From Conexibacter sp. S30A1 (GTDB lineage Bacteria; Actinomycetota; Thermoleophilia; Solirubrobacterales; Solirubrobacteraceae), in NCBI RefSeq assembly GCF_023330665.1, contig NZ_CP097127.1, positions 2,728,001 to 2,792,000 on the forward strand: DNA of 64,000 nucleotides, read 5' to 3'. Positions within the stretch are counted from its first letter, which is position 1, and the number at the start of each line of letters is the position of its first letter. Of the stretch, positions 18,848 to 27,722 are shown piece by piece. The translations under genes were made by a program, and so were the position numbers. Under the pieces are notes generated by a model, which was given only the letters and a program-made list of their open reading frames with translations, made no database searches and was not told where the DNA came from.

Positions 18848-20706
18848 GGGCAGGCGACCGCGAGCGTGCCCGCACCGGTCGCGGCGGCCTCGCGCACACG
18901 CTCCTCGTTGATCGGCTGGGCGCGCTCCTCCATCCACATGTGCGCGCCGCCGGCGCCGCAGCAGAAGGTCTCGCGCCCGGCACGGGCCATCGGCAGCGGC
19001 GTGCCAACCGCGCCGACCAGCGCCCGGGGCGCCTCGAGCACGTCGTTGTGGCGCGCGAGGTAGCAGGAGTCGTGGTAGGTGACCATCAGCGCCTCGTCGC
19101 GCGCGGGCGCCAGACGCCCGTCGGCGACCAGGCGCGCGAGCAGCTCGGAGTGGTGCACGACCTCGTAGTTGCCACCGAAGTCGGGGTACTCGTTGGTCAG
19201 CGTGTTGAAGCAGTGCGGGCAGTTGGCGATGATCTTGTGGATCCCGGCGTCGTTGAGCGTCTGCACGTTCTGCTCGGCCAGCGCCTGAAAGACGTACTCG
19301 TTACCCATGCGCCTGGCCGGGTCACCGGTGCAGGACTCGCGCGGCCCGAGGATCGCGAAGTCGACACCAGCGGCGCTCAGCAACCGGGCCGTCGCCTGGG
19401 CGGTCGCCCGCGCACGCTCATCGAACGACGAGGCGCAGCCGACCCAGTAGAGGTACTCGGGCGCGGGCTCGCCGGGCTCGAGCACCCGCACCCCGAGCCC
19501 TGAAGCCCAATCGGCGCGCTGGGCCTGCTGGTGGCCCCAGGGATTGCCGGAGCGCTCGACGTCACGCAGCATCGGCTCGGCCTCAGACGGGAAGCGTGAC
19601 TCCACCATCACCAGGTGACGGCGCAGGTCGACGATGTGGTCGATGTGCTCGATCGAGACCGGGCAGGCCTGGATGCAGGCACCGCAGGTGACGCAGTCCC
19701 AGACCGACTCCTCCGGCACGGCGCCAGGTACCAGCGCCGCCTCGCGGGCGCCGTCGGCGCTGTCAAAGAGCTGGTCGCGCAGCCCCATGATCACGAGCTT
19801 GGGCGAGAGCAGCTTGCCCGTCTGGTTGGCGGGGCAGACATCCTGACAGCGGCCGCACTCGGTGCAGGAGAATGTGTCGAGCACCTCCTTCCAGGTCAGG
19901 TCGGCGGCGGTGCCGGCGCCGAAACGCAGGTCCTCCTCGCGCTCGCCCTCCGCCGGCTCAAAGCGCAACGGCTCAAGGCGTCCGCGGGCGGCCGTGCGGC
20001 CGAACCAGACGTTGATCGCCGCGGTGGCGATGTGCAGGTGCTTTGAGTAGGGCAGGTAGGCGAGGAAGGCGAGGATCGTGCCGACGTGGATCCAGACGAA
20101 GACGCGCTCCAACACGCGCGCCGTCTCATCGCGTGCAAAGAGGTGCGAGAGCAGCCGCGAGACCGGCGACCAGCCGGCGGGCCACTCGTTCAACCCCAGG
20201 GCGATACGGGACGCGTGCCAGAGCAGCAGCGAGATCACGATCACCGCGATCATCGCGAGGATCAGGTCGGCCTCGCCCTTGTGGCTGCCCTCGAAACGCT
20301 TGGGCCGAACGACCTTGCGCACGTAGAAGGCGGAGGCGACTCCGAGCGCCACCAGCACGCAGAAGACGTCGACCATCAGCGCGTACCAGCCCTGCGCGCC
20401 CAGCCACGGCAGCGTCTGGTGGCGGTCGACGATACCGATCATCGCGATCAGGATCGACGGCGCCAGAACCAGAAATCCCCAGAAGACGAAGGCGTGCATC
20501 AGCCCCGGCCAGAAGCGCTGAAGCAGCTTGCGCTGGCCGAGCACGATCGTCAGCTCGTTGCGCGCCCGGGCCGCGTCATCGCCTGAGCGGTCGCTCGGCT
20601 TGGCGGCGCGCACGAGCGCGGTCAGGCGTGCCGCGCGCCGTCCCGCCAGCGTGCCGCTGACACCGAGCGCCGCCGCCAGCGCAACAGCCTCATACGGCGA
20701 GACTAT
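18727..20706 (-). CDS. Membrane-anchored Fe-S oxidoreductase (HdrD/GlpC-like), ETF:quinone-type
   Basis: About 659 codons. N-terminal third: membrane helices of the nitrate-reductase-gamma type (FVFWGFLVLAPSILIAMIG and others). Middle: two 4Fe-4S motifs, CTECGRCQDVC and CVTCGACIQAC. C-terminus: CCG-type cysteine domains (CPHCFNTLTNEYP; FCCGAGGAHMW). It would pass electrons from the adjacent ETF to the quinone pool. The start is unclear: the frame enters from inside etfA and no ATG/GTG/TTG follows the etfA stop before the first helix; ATA at 20706 overlaps the etfA TAG. Same operon as etfAB and the flavoprotein. Confidence 0.85.
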   Translation of the reverse strand: MVSPYEAVALAAALGVSGTLAGRRAARLTALVRAAKPSDRSGDDAARARNELTIVLGQRKLLQRFWPGLMHAFVFWGFLVLAPSILIAMIGIVDRHQTLPWLGAQGWYALMVDVFCVLVALGVASAFYVRKVVRPKRFEGSHKGEADLILAMIAVIVISLLLWHASRIALGLNEWPAGWSPVSRLLSHLFARDETARVLERVFVWIHVGTILAFLAYLPYSKHLHIATAAINVWFGRTAARGRLEPLRFEPAEGEREEDLRFGAGTAADLTWKEVLDTFSCTECGRCQDVCPANQTGKLLSPKLVIMGLRDQLFDSADGAREAALVPGAVPEESVWDCVTCGACIQACPVSIEHIDHIVDLRRHLVMVESRFPSEAEPMLRDVERSGNPWGHQQAQRADWASGLGVRVLEPGEPAPEYLYWVGCASSFDERARATAQATARLLSAAGVDFAILGPRESCTGDPARRMGNEYVFQALAEQNVQTLNDAGIHKIIANCPHCFNTLTNEYPDFGGNYEVVHHSELLARLVADGRLAPARDEALMVTYHDSCYLARHNDVLEAPRALVGAVGTPLPMARAGRETFCCGAGGAHMWMEERAQPINEERVREAAATGAGTLAVACPYCTVMLDDGVQSTGAGLRVADVATLLAEALEPTPVGERR

Positions 20707-21581
20707 GCGCCCCTCGCCTTCCGGATCTCGGCGGCGATCCCGGGCAGCACCGCGTGCAGATCGCCGACCACGCCGTAATCGGCGTGCGCGAAGATCGACG
20801 CCTCGCCGTCTGCGTTGATCGCCAACAGCTTCTTTGCACCCTTGCAGCCGGCCATGTGCTGGGTGGCACCGCTGATCCCGCAGGCGATGTAGAGCTCCGG
20901 GGCGACCTTGGTGCCGGTCTGGCCGACCTGGTCGGTGTGCGGGCGCCAACCCGCGGAGGTAACCGCGCGCGAGCAGCCGACGGCGCCGTGCAAAAGCCCG
21001 GCGAGCTCCTCGATGATCGCAAAGCCCTCGGCCGAGCCGACACCGCGCCCGCCGGAGACCACGACGCTCGCCTCCTCCAGTGTGACGCCGCCACTGCTCG
21101 CGCCGACCCGCTCGGTCGGCGCGAGCGCCAGAGCGTGACCGGAGGCCGGCACGGCCTCGGGCATGACGCCGGGGGCCTGCGCCGCGACGGCGTGTGGCGC
21201 GACCGTGATCAGCAGCGTGCGTGCGCGCAGCAGCGCCTGCTCGAGCAGGCTCCCGCCCCAGCGCACGCGCGTGACCGTGGGCGGGTCACCGGGCTCAAAC
21301 GCGGTCGTGTTGGCCGAAAGCGGCTCGTCGAGGATCGCGGCGGCGTGCGCCATCACCTCGTTGCCGCGCTCAGAGCCGGGTGCGATCACGGCGCGCGGGG
21401 CGCGGGCGCCGATCAGGTCGGCGACCGTCTGGCCGAAGGCGGCGGGGGCGTAGGGCCCGTCGATCGTGAACGCCGACGGCTCGGCACCGTCACCGCTGGC
21501 CTGCGCGAGCTCGCGTGCGAAGGTCAGCGCCTGCAGCGAGAGTTCGTCGTCTGCACCCTCCATCAAAACCAGCACGCTCAT
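20703..21581 (-). CDS. etfA: Electron transfer flavoprotein alpha subunit
   Basis: 292 residues. Holds the FAD of the ETF heterodimer. The C-terminal FAD domain shows GGRGVGSAEGFAIIEELA, GWRPHTDQVGQTGTKVAPEL and YIACGISGATQHMAGCKGA, all hallmark segments. The N-terminal alpha/beta domain contains the variable interface. The ATG directly abuts the etfB stop (TAG then ATG, no gap), so the two are translated together. It accepts electrons from the flavoprotein dehydrogenase at 22344-24872. Confidence 0.95.
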   Translation of the reverse strand: MSVLVLMEGADDELSLQALTFARELAQASGDGAEPSAFTIDGPYAPAAFGQTVADLIGARAPRAVIAPGSERGNEVMAHAAAILDEPLSANTTAFEPGDPPTVTRVRWGGSLLEQALLRARTLLITVAPHAVAAQAPGVMPEAVPASGHALALAPTERVGASSGGVTLEEASVVVSGGRGVGSAEGFAIIEELAGLLHGAVGCSRAVTSAGWRPHTDQVGQTGTKVAPELYIACGISGATQHMAGCKGAKKLLAINADGEASIFAHADYGVVGDLHAVLPGIAAEIRKARGA

Positions 21582-22337
21582 CTAGAGCACCCCCAGCTCG
21601 GACAGGATCTCGACGACCGCCGGGGCGGCGTCGGGCCCCTGCCCAAGGATCCGCACCTGCTTGCCGGCCTCGGGCGGCAGCTCGAGGCGCAGCATCTCGA
21701 GCCGCGCCGGTGGGCGCTGCGGTTGCGAGGCCGCAAGCGGCTTGCGCTTGGCGCGCAGCCGGCCCGGCACCGAGGGGTAGCGCGGCAGGTTGATGCCCTC
21801 CTTGACGGCGACCACGGCGGGCAGCGGTGCGTCGTAGACGTCACGGCCGCCGGGAACCTCCTGCTCGCAGCGGGCGCGCCCGCCGCTTATGTTGATCGCC
21901 TTGACGCCGGTCACGCACGGCAGCCCGAGCTGGTGTGCCACGCGCACGGCCACCTGGTAGTTACCGGCGTCGGCTGACTCGTTGCCGAACAGGATCAGGT
22001 CGGGTGGCTGCGGGTCTGAGCGGATCGCCGCGACGATCGCCGCCGCGGTGGCCTGCGGGTCCCACTCCTCGCCGTCACTCACCAGGTGCACGGCCTGGTC
22101 GGCGCCGATCGCCATCATGTCGCGCAGCTGCTCCTCGGACTCGGCCGGGCCGAGCGTCAGCACCGTCACCGAGCCGCCCTCGCGCTCGACGATCTGCACC
22201 GCCTCCTCCACCGCGCACTCCTCGTGCGGGCTGACGGTGAACCCGAGGTGCCTGGTGGAGATCGCGCGCTGATCGTCGGTCAGCGTGATCTGCCCGCCGG
22301 TCATCGGCACGCGTTTGACACATGCGTAGACGTGCAT
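21582..22337 (-). CDS. etfB: Electron transfer flavoprotein beta subunit
   Basis: 251 residues. Begins MHVYACVKRVPMTGGQITLT and contains the AMP-binding/signature segment GNESADAGNYQVAVRVAHQLG with PAVVAVKEGINLPRYPSV. Forms the ETF heterodimer with EtfA. The gene starts 6 bp after the upstream dehydrogenase stop, within a four-gene operon. Confidence 0.95.
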   Translation of the reverse strand: MHVYACVKRVPMTGGQITLTDDQRAISTRHLGFTVSPHEECAVEEAVQIVEREGGSVTVLTLGPAESEEQLRDMMAIGADQAVHLVSDGEEWDPQATAAAIVAAIRSDPQPPDLILFGNESADAGNYQVAVRVAHQLGLPCVTGVKAINISGGRARCEQEVPGGRDVYDAPLPAVVAVKEGINLPRYPSVPGRLRAKRKPLAASQPQRPPARLEMLRLELPPEAGKQVRILGQGPDAAPAVVEILSELGVL

Positions 22338-22343
22338 GTGCGG

Positions 22344-24872
22344 CTAGCTCCGGATGCGGCTGTTGTAGGGGTCAAAGAGCGCGGTCGCGTCGATGCTTGC
22401 GACCGTGACCGGGTAGCGCTCGCCCATGTACTGAACCAGCAGCCGCTCGCCGAGCTTGGCGTGCTCGGGCGGCAGGTAGCTCATCAGGATGTACTTGCCA
22501 AGCGACGGCCCGGAGCCCGCGCTTGTCACATATGAGCGCCTGCTCTTGCGGTCGGTGATCGGCTGGCCGTCCAGCGTGAGGATCGGCTCCTTGCCGAGCA
22601 TGTAGCGCTTGACGCCGGAGGCGGAGGTGTGATCGTCGACGGTGAGCGTGCACATGACGGCGGCGGGCTCCTCTTGGCGGTGGGCCACATGTGCGGCCTT
22701 GCCGATGAAGTCCTGCTCCTTGACGGCACCCCAGGCCATGCCCGCCTCGACCACGTTGTACTCGCCGTCGAGCTCGGCGCCGTAGGCGCGGTAGCCCTTC
22801 TCCAGGCGCCCGGTGGTGCCGTAGACGCCGCTGCCGGCGGCGATCAGCCCGTGCTCCCGGCCTGCCTCAAACAGCAGGTCCCAGAGGCGCTGGCCCTGCT
22901 CGATCGGCACGTAGAGCTCCCAGCCGAGGTCGCCGACATAGGAGATGCGCGAGGCGATCACCTCGAGCGGACCGAGCTCGAGCGCGCGCCAGTTGGCAAA
23001 CGGGAAGCCCTCGTGGGAGACGTCGCCGCGGGCGATGCTCGCGAGGATGTCGCGCGCCCGCGGGCCCCAGAGGCCGAGGGTGGTGATCGCGCTGGTCTGG
23101 TCGTGCACCTGGGCGGAGCCATCCTGCGGCAGGTGATCCTTGAACCACTTGAGGTCCGACATGCCGTAGGCACCGCCGGTGACCACGCGGAAGACATCGT
23201 CTGCCATGCGCATGATCGTCAGGTCCTGCTTGAAGGTGCCGCTCGGCGTGAGCAGCGGCGTGTAGACGACACGGCCGACCGGCACGTCCATCTGGCGCAT
23301 CGCCACGCGCTGCACGGCATCCAGCGCGCCCGGGCCGCCGACGTCGAAGATCGCAAAGGCGGTCAGGTCCACGATGGCGGCGCGGTCGCGCATCGCCAGG
23401 TGCTCGGCGTTGATGATCGGCGACCACCAGCGCGCCTCCCACTCGGACTCGCGGCGGCTGACGCGGTCACCGTACTCGTCAAGCAGGCCGGCGTTTGACT
23501 GGTACCAGGCGGGACGCTCCCAGCCTGCGGCCTCGTAGAAGACCGCGCCGAGCGCGCGCTCGCGCTCGTTGAAGGGTGAGAGGCGCACGCCGCGGTCTGT
23601 CTCCCACTGCTCGCTGGGGTGCACGATCCCGTACATCTTGTTGAAGCCCTCGCCGGCACGCGCGAACACGTGCTGGCGGGTCTTCATCGACGGGTAGGCG
23701 CGGGCGATGTTTGACTCAAAGACGTCGATCTCTGATTCGCCGTGGACCATCAGCTCGGCGACCGTCTTGCCGGCGCCCGGGCCCTCCTTGATCCAGATCG
23801 CCGCCGCCGACCACAGGCCCCTGACCTCCGGTGTCTCGCCGAGCAGCGGCAGCCCGTCGTAGGTGACCGAGAGCAGGCCGTTGATCGCGTACTTCACGCC
23901 GACGGACTCGTCGCCGACGATCTCCGGCATCAGCTCCAGGGCGATCTCCATCTGTGGATCAAAGTCGCCCTGGGTGAAGGGCAGCTCGGTCGGTGAGAGC
24001 GCCGATGCCTCGATCGAGGGGATGTCTTCGGCCTCCATCATGATCGGGCGGTGGGCGTAGGAGCCGATCTCGAGCCCGGTGCCCTCCTGGCGCTCGTACA
24101 TGTTGGTGTCGACGTCACGGACGATCGGGAACTCGATCATGCCCTTGGCGTTGGCGAAGCGTGGCACGGGGCCGATGTCGATCATCTGATGGACCGACGG
24201 GGCGATCGGGATGCAGGCGCCGGCCATGCGCGCGAGCTTGGGGCTCCAGCAGCCGGTCGCGATCACGACCCGCTGCGCCTCGATGTCACCGCGGGTGGTG
24301 CGCACGCGGCGGATGCGCCCGTGCTCTACGTCAAAGCCGATCACCTCGGTGTTGGCGGACACCGTGAGGCCGGCCGCCTGGGCGCGCTCGCGCATGATCG
24401 TTGCCGCCCGCAGCGAGTCAACGACGCCCGCGCCGGGCGTGTAGAAGCCGCCGAGCAGCAGCTTCTCGTTGATGAACGGGACGAGCTCCCTGATCTCCTC
24501 GGGGGTGATGATCGACACGGGCTCGATCCCCCAGGAGATGGCGGAGGAGACGCGGCGCTGGAGCTCCTGCATGCGCTCGGGGGTGCGTGCGACCTCGATG
24601 CCGCCGCTCTGGATGAAGACGTCCAGGTCCTTGTACTGACGCAGGCTCTCGAGCGTCAGCTGCGTCATCTCCTTGGAGTGGTCGACCGGGAAGATGAAGT
24701 TTGAGGCGTGGCCGGTGGACCCGCCGGGGTTGGGCAGCGGCCCCTTGTCGATCAGGGTGATGTCGTGCTCGCCGAGGCGGGTGAGGTGGTAGGCGAGGCT
24801 GTTGCCGACGATCCCGGCACCGATGATGACGATGCTCTGGGAGGCTGGAAGGGGCGTGCTAGGGCTGCTCAT
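22344..24872 (-). CDS. Dimethylglycine/sarcosine dehydrogenase-like flavoprotein (DAO + GcvT domains)
   Basis: 842 residues. Oxidative N-demethylation of a methylated glycine, with the methyl group moved to folate. Residues about 13-440 are a DAO-type FAD domain (IVIIGAGIVGNSLAYHLTRLG). Residues about 480-840 are a GcvT/aminomethyltransferase folate-binding domain (AMRDRAAIVDLTAFAIFDVG, WELYVPIEQGQRLWDL, GLEKGYRAYGAELDGEYN-like). Length and order match dimethylglycine and sarcosine dehydrogenases. The downstream ETF genes supply its electron acceptor. Which substrate is used cannot be read from sequence. A CTNATATATCA site sits 4 bp upstream of the ATG. Confidence 0.88.
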   Translation of the reverse strand: MSSPSTPLPASQSIVIIGAGIVGNSLAYHLTRLGEHDITLIDKGPLPNPGGSTGHASNFIFPVDHSKEMTQLTLESLRQYKDLDVFIQSGGIEVARTPERMQELQRRVSSAISWGIEPVSIITPEEIRELVPFINEKLLLGGFYTPGAGVVDSLRAATIMRERAQAAGLTVSANTEVIGFDVEHGRIRRVRTTRGDIEAQRVVIATGCWSPKLARMAGACIPIAPSVHQMIDIGPVPRFANAKGMIEFPIVRDVDTNMYERQEGTGLEIGSYAHRPIMMEAEDIPSIEASALSPTELPFTQGDFDPQMEIALELMPEIVGDESVGVKYAINGLLSVTYDGLPLLGETPEVRGLWSAAAIWIKEGPGAGKTVAELMVHGESEIDVFESNIARAYPSMKTRQHVFARAGEGFNKMYGIVHPSEQWETDRGVRLSPFNERERALGAVFYEAAGWERPAWYQSNAGLLDEYGDRVSRRESEWEARWWSPIINAEHLAMRDRAAIVDLTAFAIFDVGGPGALDAVQRVAMRQMDVPVGRVVYTPLLTPSGTFKQDLTIMRMADDVFRVVTGGAYGMSDLKWFKDHLPQDGSAQVHDQTSAITTLGLWGPRARDILASIARGDVSHEGFPFANWRALELGPLEVIASRISYVGDLGWELYVPIEQGQRLWDLLFEAGREHGLIAAGSGVYGTTGRLEKGYRAYGAELDGEYNVVEAGMAWGAVKEQDFIGKAAHVAHRQEEPAAVMCTLTVDDHTSASGVKRYMLGKEPILTLDGQPITDRKSRRSYVTSAGSGPSLGKYILMSYLPPEHAKLGERLLVQYMGERYPVTVASIDATALFDPYNSRIRS

Positions 24873-24876
24873 ATAA

Positions 24877-24887
24877 CTTATATATCA
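24877..24887. promoter_or_regulatory. CTNATATATCA site upstream of the flavoprotein operon
   Basis: CTTATATATCA lies directly before the ATG at 24872. A near-mirror half site CTCATATA precedes it at 24868-24875. It shares 10 of 11 defined positions with sites at 33876 and 45448. Candidate operator for the GntR regulator at 44780-45463. Confidence 0.5.
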
Positions 24888-25014
24888 GAGTCGGAGCTGC
24901 GGTTCGACGCTTCAACGCTCGCCGCGGCACACGGGCCGAGAGCTTCGCATGTAACGGATCGGCCGCTCCGGAGACCAACCGATGGAAGGCAAAACAACGT
25001 CGGAAGGAAACTCT

Positions 25015-26163
25015 ATGCAGATCAAGAGCAAGCTGGGCGCCGTGGTCATGGCCACGGGCGCGCTCACCCTCAGTCTGGGGGCCGGCTCGGCGCTGGCCGC
25101 GACACACCGCGCGCACGACGCCTGGGGCAGATCCAACTCCCCCGCCGTGTTCGTGCAGAGCGACGCGAGCACGGGTAACACCGTGAGCGTCTACGCGCGG
25201 GAGCAGGGCGGCCAGCTCGTCGCGGCCGGTACCTACGCCACCGGCGGCGACGGGGGCCAGCTCACCGGTTCGGTGGTCGACCACCTGGCCTCGCAGGGAT
25301 CCCTCCAGTACGACGCGGCAGCGCACCTGCTGTTCGCGGTCAACGCCGGCAGCAACACGGTCTCCCTTTTCAACGTGCGCGGCACCGAGCTGCAGCTGCG
25401 CCAGGTGATTCCGTCCGGCGGCAGCTTCCCGGTCAGCATCACCGTGCACGGCGGCCTCGTCTACGTGCTGAACGCGCTGAGCGGCGGCAACGTATCCGGC
25501 TTTTACCTCGACGGTCAGCACCTGAACCCGATCCCGGGCTCGACCCGGGCGCTCGGCCTGGACCCGAACGCCACACCGCAGTTCGTGAACACCCCCGGGC
25601 AGGTCGCGTTCACGCCATCCGGCAACGACCTGCTGGTGAGTACCAAGAACAACACCAACGCCATCGACGTGTTCGCGGTAGGTCGGTTCGGTCAGCTGGC
25701 AGCGCAGCCGGTCATCAACAGCGAGCCGGGCGCGGTCCCGTTTGCGCTGGCGTTCGAGGGCGATGGCCAGGTCGCCGTCGCCGAGGCCGGACTCAACGCG
25801 GTTGCGACCTTCAAGCTCAACTGGGACGGCACGCTCACCCAGACCGCGAGCGTCGCCACCGGCCAGGAGGCAACCTGCTGGCTGGCAGCCGATGGCTCGG
25901 TGCTGTTCGCCGGCAATGCCGGGAGCGGCAGCGAGAGCACCCTGCTCGACACCCCCGGCGGGCTTTCGCTGAGCGCGACGACGCCGACGGATGCCGGGAC
26001 GGTCGATGCGGCCGTCACGCCGGACGGGCGCTTCCTCTACGTCCAGACCGGCGCTGCCGGAATTGTGGACGAGTTCCAGGTGGGCCCCGGCGCGGCGCTC
26101 ACCGAGGTCGGCTCGGTCACCGTGCCGACCGCGGTCGGCGGCGAGGGCATCACCACCTCCTAG
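25015..26163 (+). CDS. Secreted beta-propeller protein (lactonase-like fold)
   Basis: About 382 residues. The signal peptide (MQIKSKLGAVVMATGALTLS...GSALA) is cut near residue 30. The mature part is a repeat of about 45-residue beta blades with motifs such as HLLFAVNAGSNTVSLFNV, GGLVYVLNALSGGNVSGFYL and GRFLYVQTGAAGIVDEFQV, as in the 7-bladed lactonase/YncE-like superfamily. Catalytic residues of true 6-phosphogluconolactonase are not evident, so binding or scaffold roles are possible. ATG 25015 is chosen because GGAAGGA lies 7 nt upstream. It ends before a strong hairpin. Confidence 0.85.
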   Translation: MQIKSKLGAVVMATGALTLSLGAGSALAATHRAHDAWGRSNSPAVFVQSDASTGNTVSVYAREQGGQLVAAGTYATGGDGGQLTGSVVDHLASQGSLQYDAAAHLLFAVNAGSNTVSLFNVRGTELQLRQVIPSGGSFPVSITVHGGLVYVLNALSGGNVSGFYLDGQHLNPIPGSTRALGLDPNATPQFVNTPGQVAFTPSGNDLLVSTKNNTNAIDVFAVGRFGQLAAQPVINSEPGAVPFALAFEGDGQVAVAEAGLNAVATFKLNWDGTLTQTASVATGQEATCWLAADGSVLFAGNAGSGSESTLLDTPGGLSLSATTPTDAGTVDAAVTPDGRFLYVQTGAAGIVDEFQVGPGAALTEVGSVTVPTAVGGEGITTS

Positions 26164-26182
26164 CGGTGCCCCGGGGCCCGTG

Positions 26183-26214
26183 GACGGCGCGGCACATGTG
26201 AGTGCCGCGCCGTC
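26183..26214. terminator. Strong GC hairpin after the beta-propeller gene
   Basis: 13-bp perfect stem GACGGCGCGGCAC / GTGCCGCGCCGTC with a 6-nt loop, starting 20 bp after the stop codon at 26163. No T tract follows, which is common for actinobacterial terminators. Confidence 0.7.
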
Positions 26215-26232
26215 TACGCTCCTCCAGGCGAC

Positions 26233-26874
26233 ATGCCCCGCTTCAAGCCGCGCAATCGCAGGCCCATCGCCGGCCCCGGTGGCGCGGATGATGACGCGCA
26301 GCTGCTCGAGCGGCTGCGGTCCGGGGACGAGGCCGCGTTCAGCGCACTCGTCGAACGACACCACGATCCGATGCTGCGCCTGGCGCGAACCTTCGTCCAG
26401 AGCCAGGCGGTCGCCGAGGAGATCGTGCAGGACACCTGGGTGGCTGTGCTGCACGGAATCGAGAACTTCGAGGGCCGCTCTTCGCTGCGCACCTGGCTTC
26501 TGGCGATCCTCGTCAATCGCGCTCGCAGCACCGGCGCTCGCGAGGCGCGGACGGTGCCGAGCGCCGATCCCACCCCGGCGGTCGACGCCGCGCGCTTCAA
26601 CGCGGGCGGTGGCTGGTCGACGCCGCCCGAGCAGTGGGCTGAGGATGTGGAGGCCCGGCTGAGCGCGGACACGCTGGCGCCCGTGATCCGTGAGGAGCTC
26701 GAGCGGATGCCGGCCCGCCAGCGGGCGGTGGTTATGCTGCGCGATGTCGATCAGCTGCGCAGCGACGAGGTGTGCCAGGTGCTGGGCCTCTCGGCCGTCA
26801 ATGAGCGGGTGCTGCTACACCGTGGACGCGGCCGCCTGCGCCAGGCGCTGGAAGACGCAATCGGAGGATGTTGA
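26233..26874 (+). CDS. ECF-type RNA polymerase sigma factor
   Basis: 213 residues. Region 2: FSALVERHHDPMLRLARTFV and AEEIVQDTWVAVLHGIENFE with SLRTWLLAILVNRARS. Region 4: ELERMPARQRAVVMLRDVD and SDEVCQVLGLSAVNERVLLH. Redirects RNA polymerase to its own regulon, under control of the anti-sigma factor encoded next. Its stop overlaps the anti-sigma start by a few bases, so the two are co-translated. The upstream hairpin at 26183 separates it from the propeller gene. Confidence 0.93.
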   Translation: MPRFKPRNRRPIAGPGGADDDAQLLERLRSGDEAAFSALVERHHDPMLRLARTFVQSQAVAEEIVQDTWVAVLHGIENFEGRSSLRTWLLAILVNRARSTGAREARTVPSADPTPAVDAARFNAGGGWSTPPEQWAEDVEARLSADTLAPVIREELERMPARQRAVVMLRDVDQLRSDEVCQVLGLSAVNERVLLHRGRGRLRQALEDAIGGC

Positions 26875-27158
26875 GGCCCGTGCTACGCCGCCAAGAACTC
26901 GTGTGCCAGCAGGTCGTCGAGCTGGTCAGTGACTACCTCGAGGATGCGCTGTCGCCACGCGACCGGCGGCGCTTCGAGCGCCATCTGGCCATCTGCCCGC
27001 ATTGCACCGTCTACCTCGCGCAGATGCACGAGACGCTGCGACTAACCGGACGGCTTGTGCCGGAAGATCTCGCACCCGAGGTTGCCGACGAGTTCACGGA
27101 GATCTTCCGGCGCTGGAGCGCCGAGCGCAACGGACCCGGCGATCGGCCGCCACCGTGA
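26868..27158 (+). CDS. Anti-sigma factor with zinc-finger (ZAS/zf-HC2) domain
   Basis: 96 residues. CQQVVELVSDYLEDALSPRD...FERHLAICPHCTVYL is the HxxxCxxC-type anti-sigma zinc finger, which holds the sigma factor inactive until oxidation or another signal. No membrane helix is present, so it is a cytoplasmic type. Starts at ATG 26868 with GGAGG just upstream, inside the end of the sigma gene. Confidence 0.9.
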   Translation: MLRPVLRRQELVCQQVVELVSDYLEDALSPRDRRRFERHLAICPHCTVYLAQMHETLRLTGRLVPEDLAPEVADEFTEIFRRWSAERNGPGDRPPP

Positions 27159-27204
27159 TCCCCGACCCACCGGAGTTCCACACAGCCGTGGAGAAGCCTC
27201 TACG

Positions 27205-27693
27205 ATGAATCTCCATGAGGGTCTCTCTGCGGTTTCGGCTCGCGCTGTGGCCGCGGTCGCTGTGGCCGCCTGCGTCGTCGGCGTGTCTTCGGTTCGGCTC
27301 GCTCATGGAGCTGGGGTCAAGGGCCAGCGTCGCAGTGCCTGGGTCTGCCCGGCGCACGCGGCGGCGATTCCCAGGCGTGGCTTCCAGCGGGCAGCGGGCC
27401 GCGCGGCGCAGCACTTCATGACCCACGTGCCCCGTAGCCAATTCCCAGGCTCATGGGCCAGGCGCACGGACCGCATGGATAGAGGCAGTCGGGTGCTGAA
27501 CGCGTCCCTGGCCGGGAAGTTCCGCTCCTGGAGGGACGCGACACGACTGCTGTGCGGCTCGGAGATGGTCGACCGTAACGTGGTGGTGAACCTGCGCTTC
27601 CCGCATGTGACCGGGTCGGGCGAGATCGGGACCGTGTTCGTCATGCGCACTCCGGGCGGTGCCTACCGCGTCTGGTACCTCTGGCACCCGTGA
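27205..27693 (+). CDS. Secreted protein of unknown function in the sigma operon
   Basis: 162 residues. The N-terminal hydrophobic segment (AVAAVAVAACVVGVSSVRLA) is a signal peptide or anchor. The rest has a pair of cysteines (WVCPAH; RLLCGSEM) and ends GTVFVMRTPGGAYRVWYLWH. No family recognised. It follows the anti-sigma gene by 46 bp and is probably the third gene of that operon, perhaps a target of the sigma factor. Confidence 0.6.
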   Translation: MNLHEGLSAVSARAVAAVAVAACVVGVSSVRLAHGAGVKGQRRSAWVCPAHAAAIPRRGFQRAAGRAAQHFMTHVPRSQFPGSWARRTDRMDRGSRVLNASLAGKFRSWRDATRLLCGSEMVDRNVVVNLRFPHVTGSGEIGTVFVMRTPGGAYRVWYLWHP

Positions 27694-27699
27694 CGGCGG

Positions 27700-27722
27700 G
27701 CACGGCGGCGCCGGCCCCGTGC
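27700..27722. terminator. Shared hairpin between convergent genes
   Basis: GCACGG (27700-27705) pairs with CCGTGC (27717-27722) around a GC-rich loop that can itself pair. It lies in the gap between two convergent stops (27693 and 27723), the expected place for a bidirectional terminator. Confidence 0.5.

Noticed and set aside
24888-26454. Long minus-strand open frame opposite the beta-propeller and sigma genes
   Set aside because: No domain, His/Arg/Gly-rich composition typical of antisense GC-rich DNA; the plus strand has a signal peptide, ribosome-binding site and propeller repeats.
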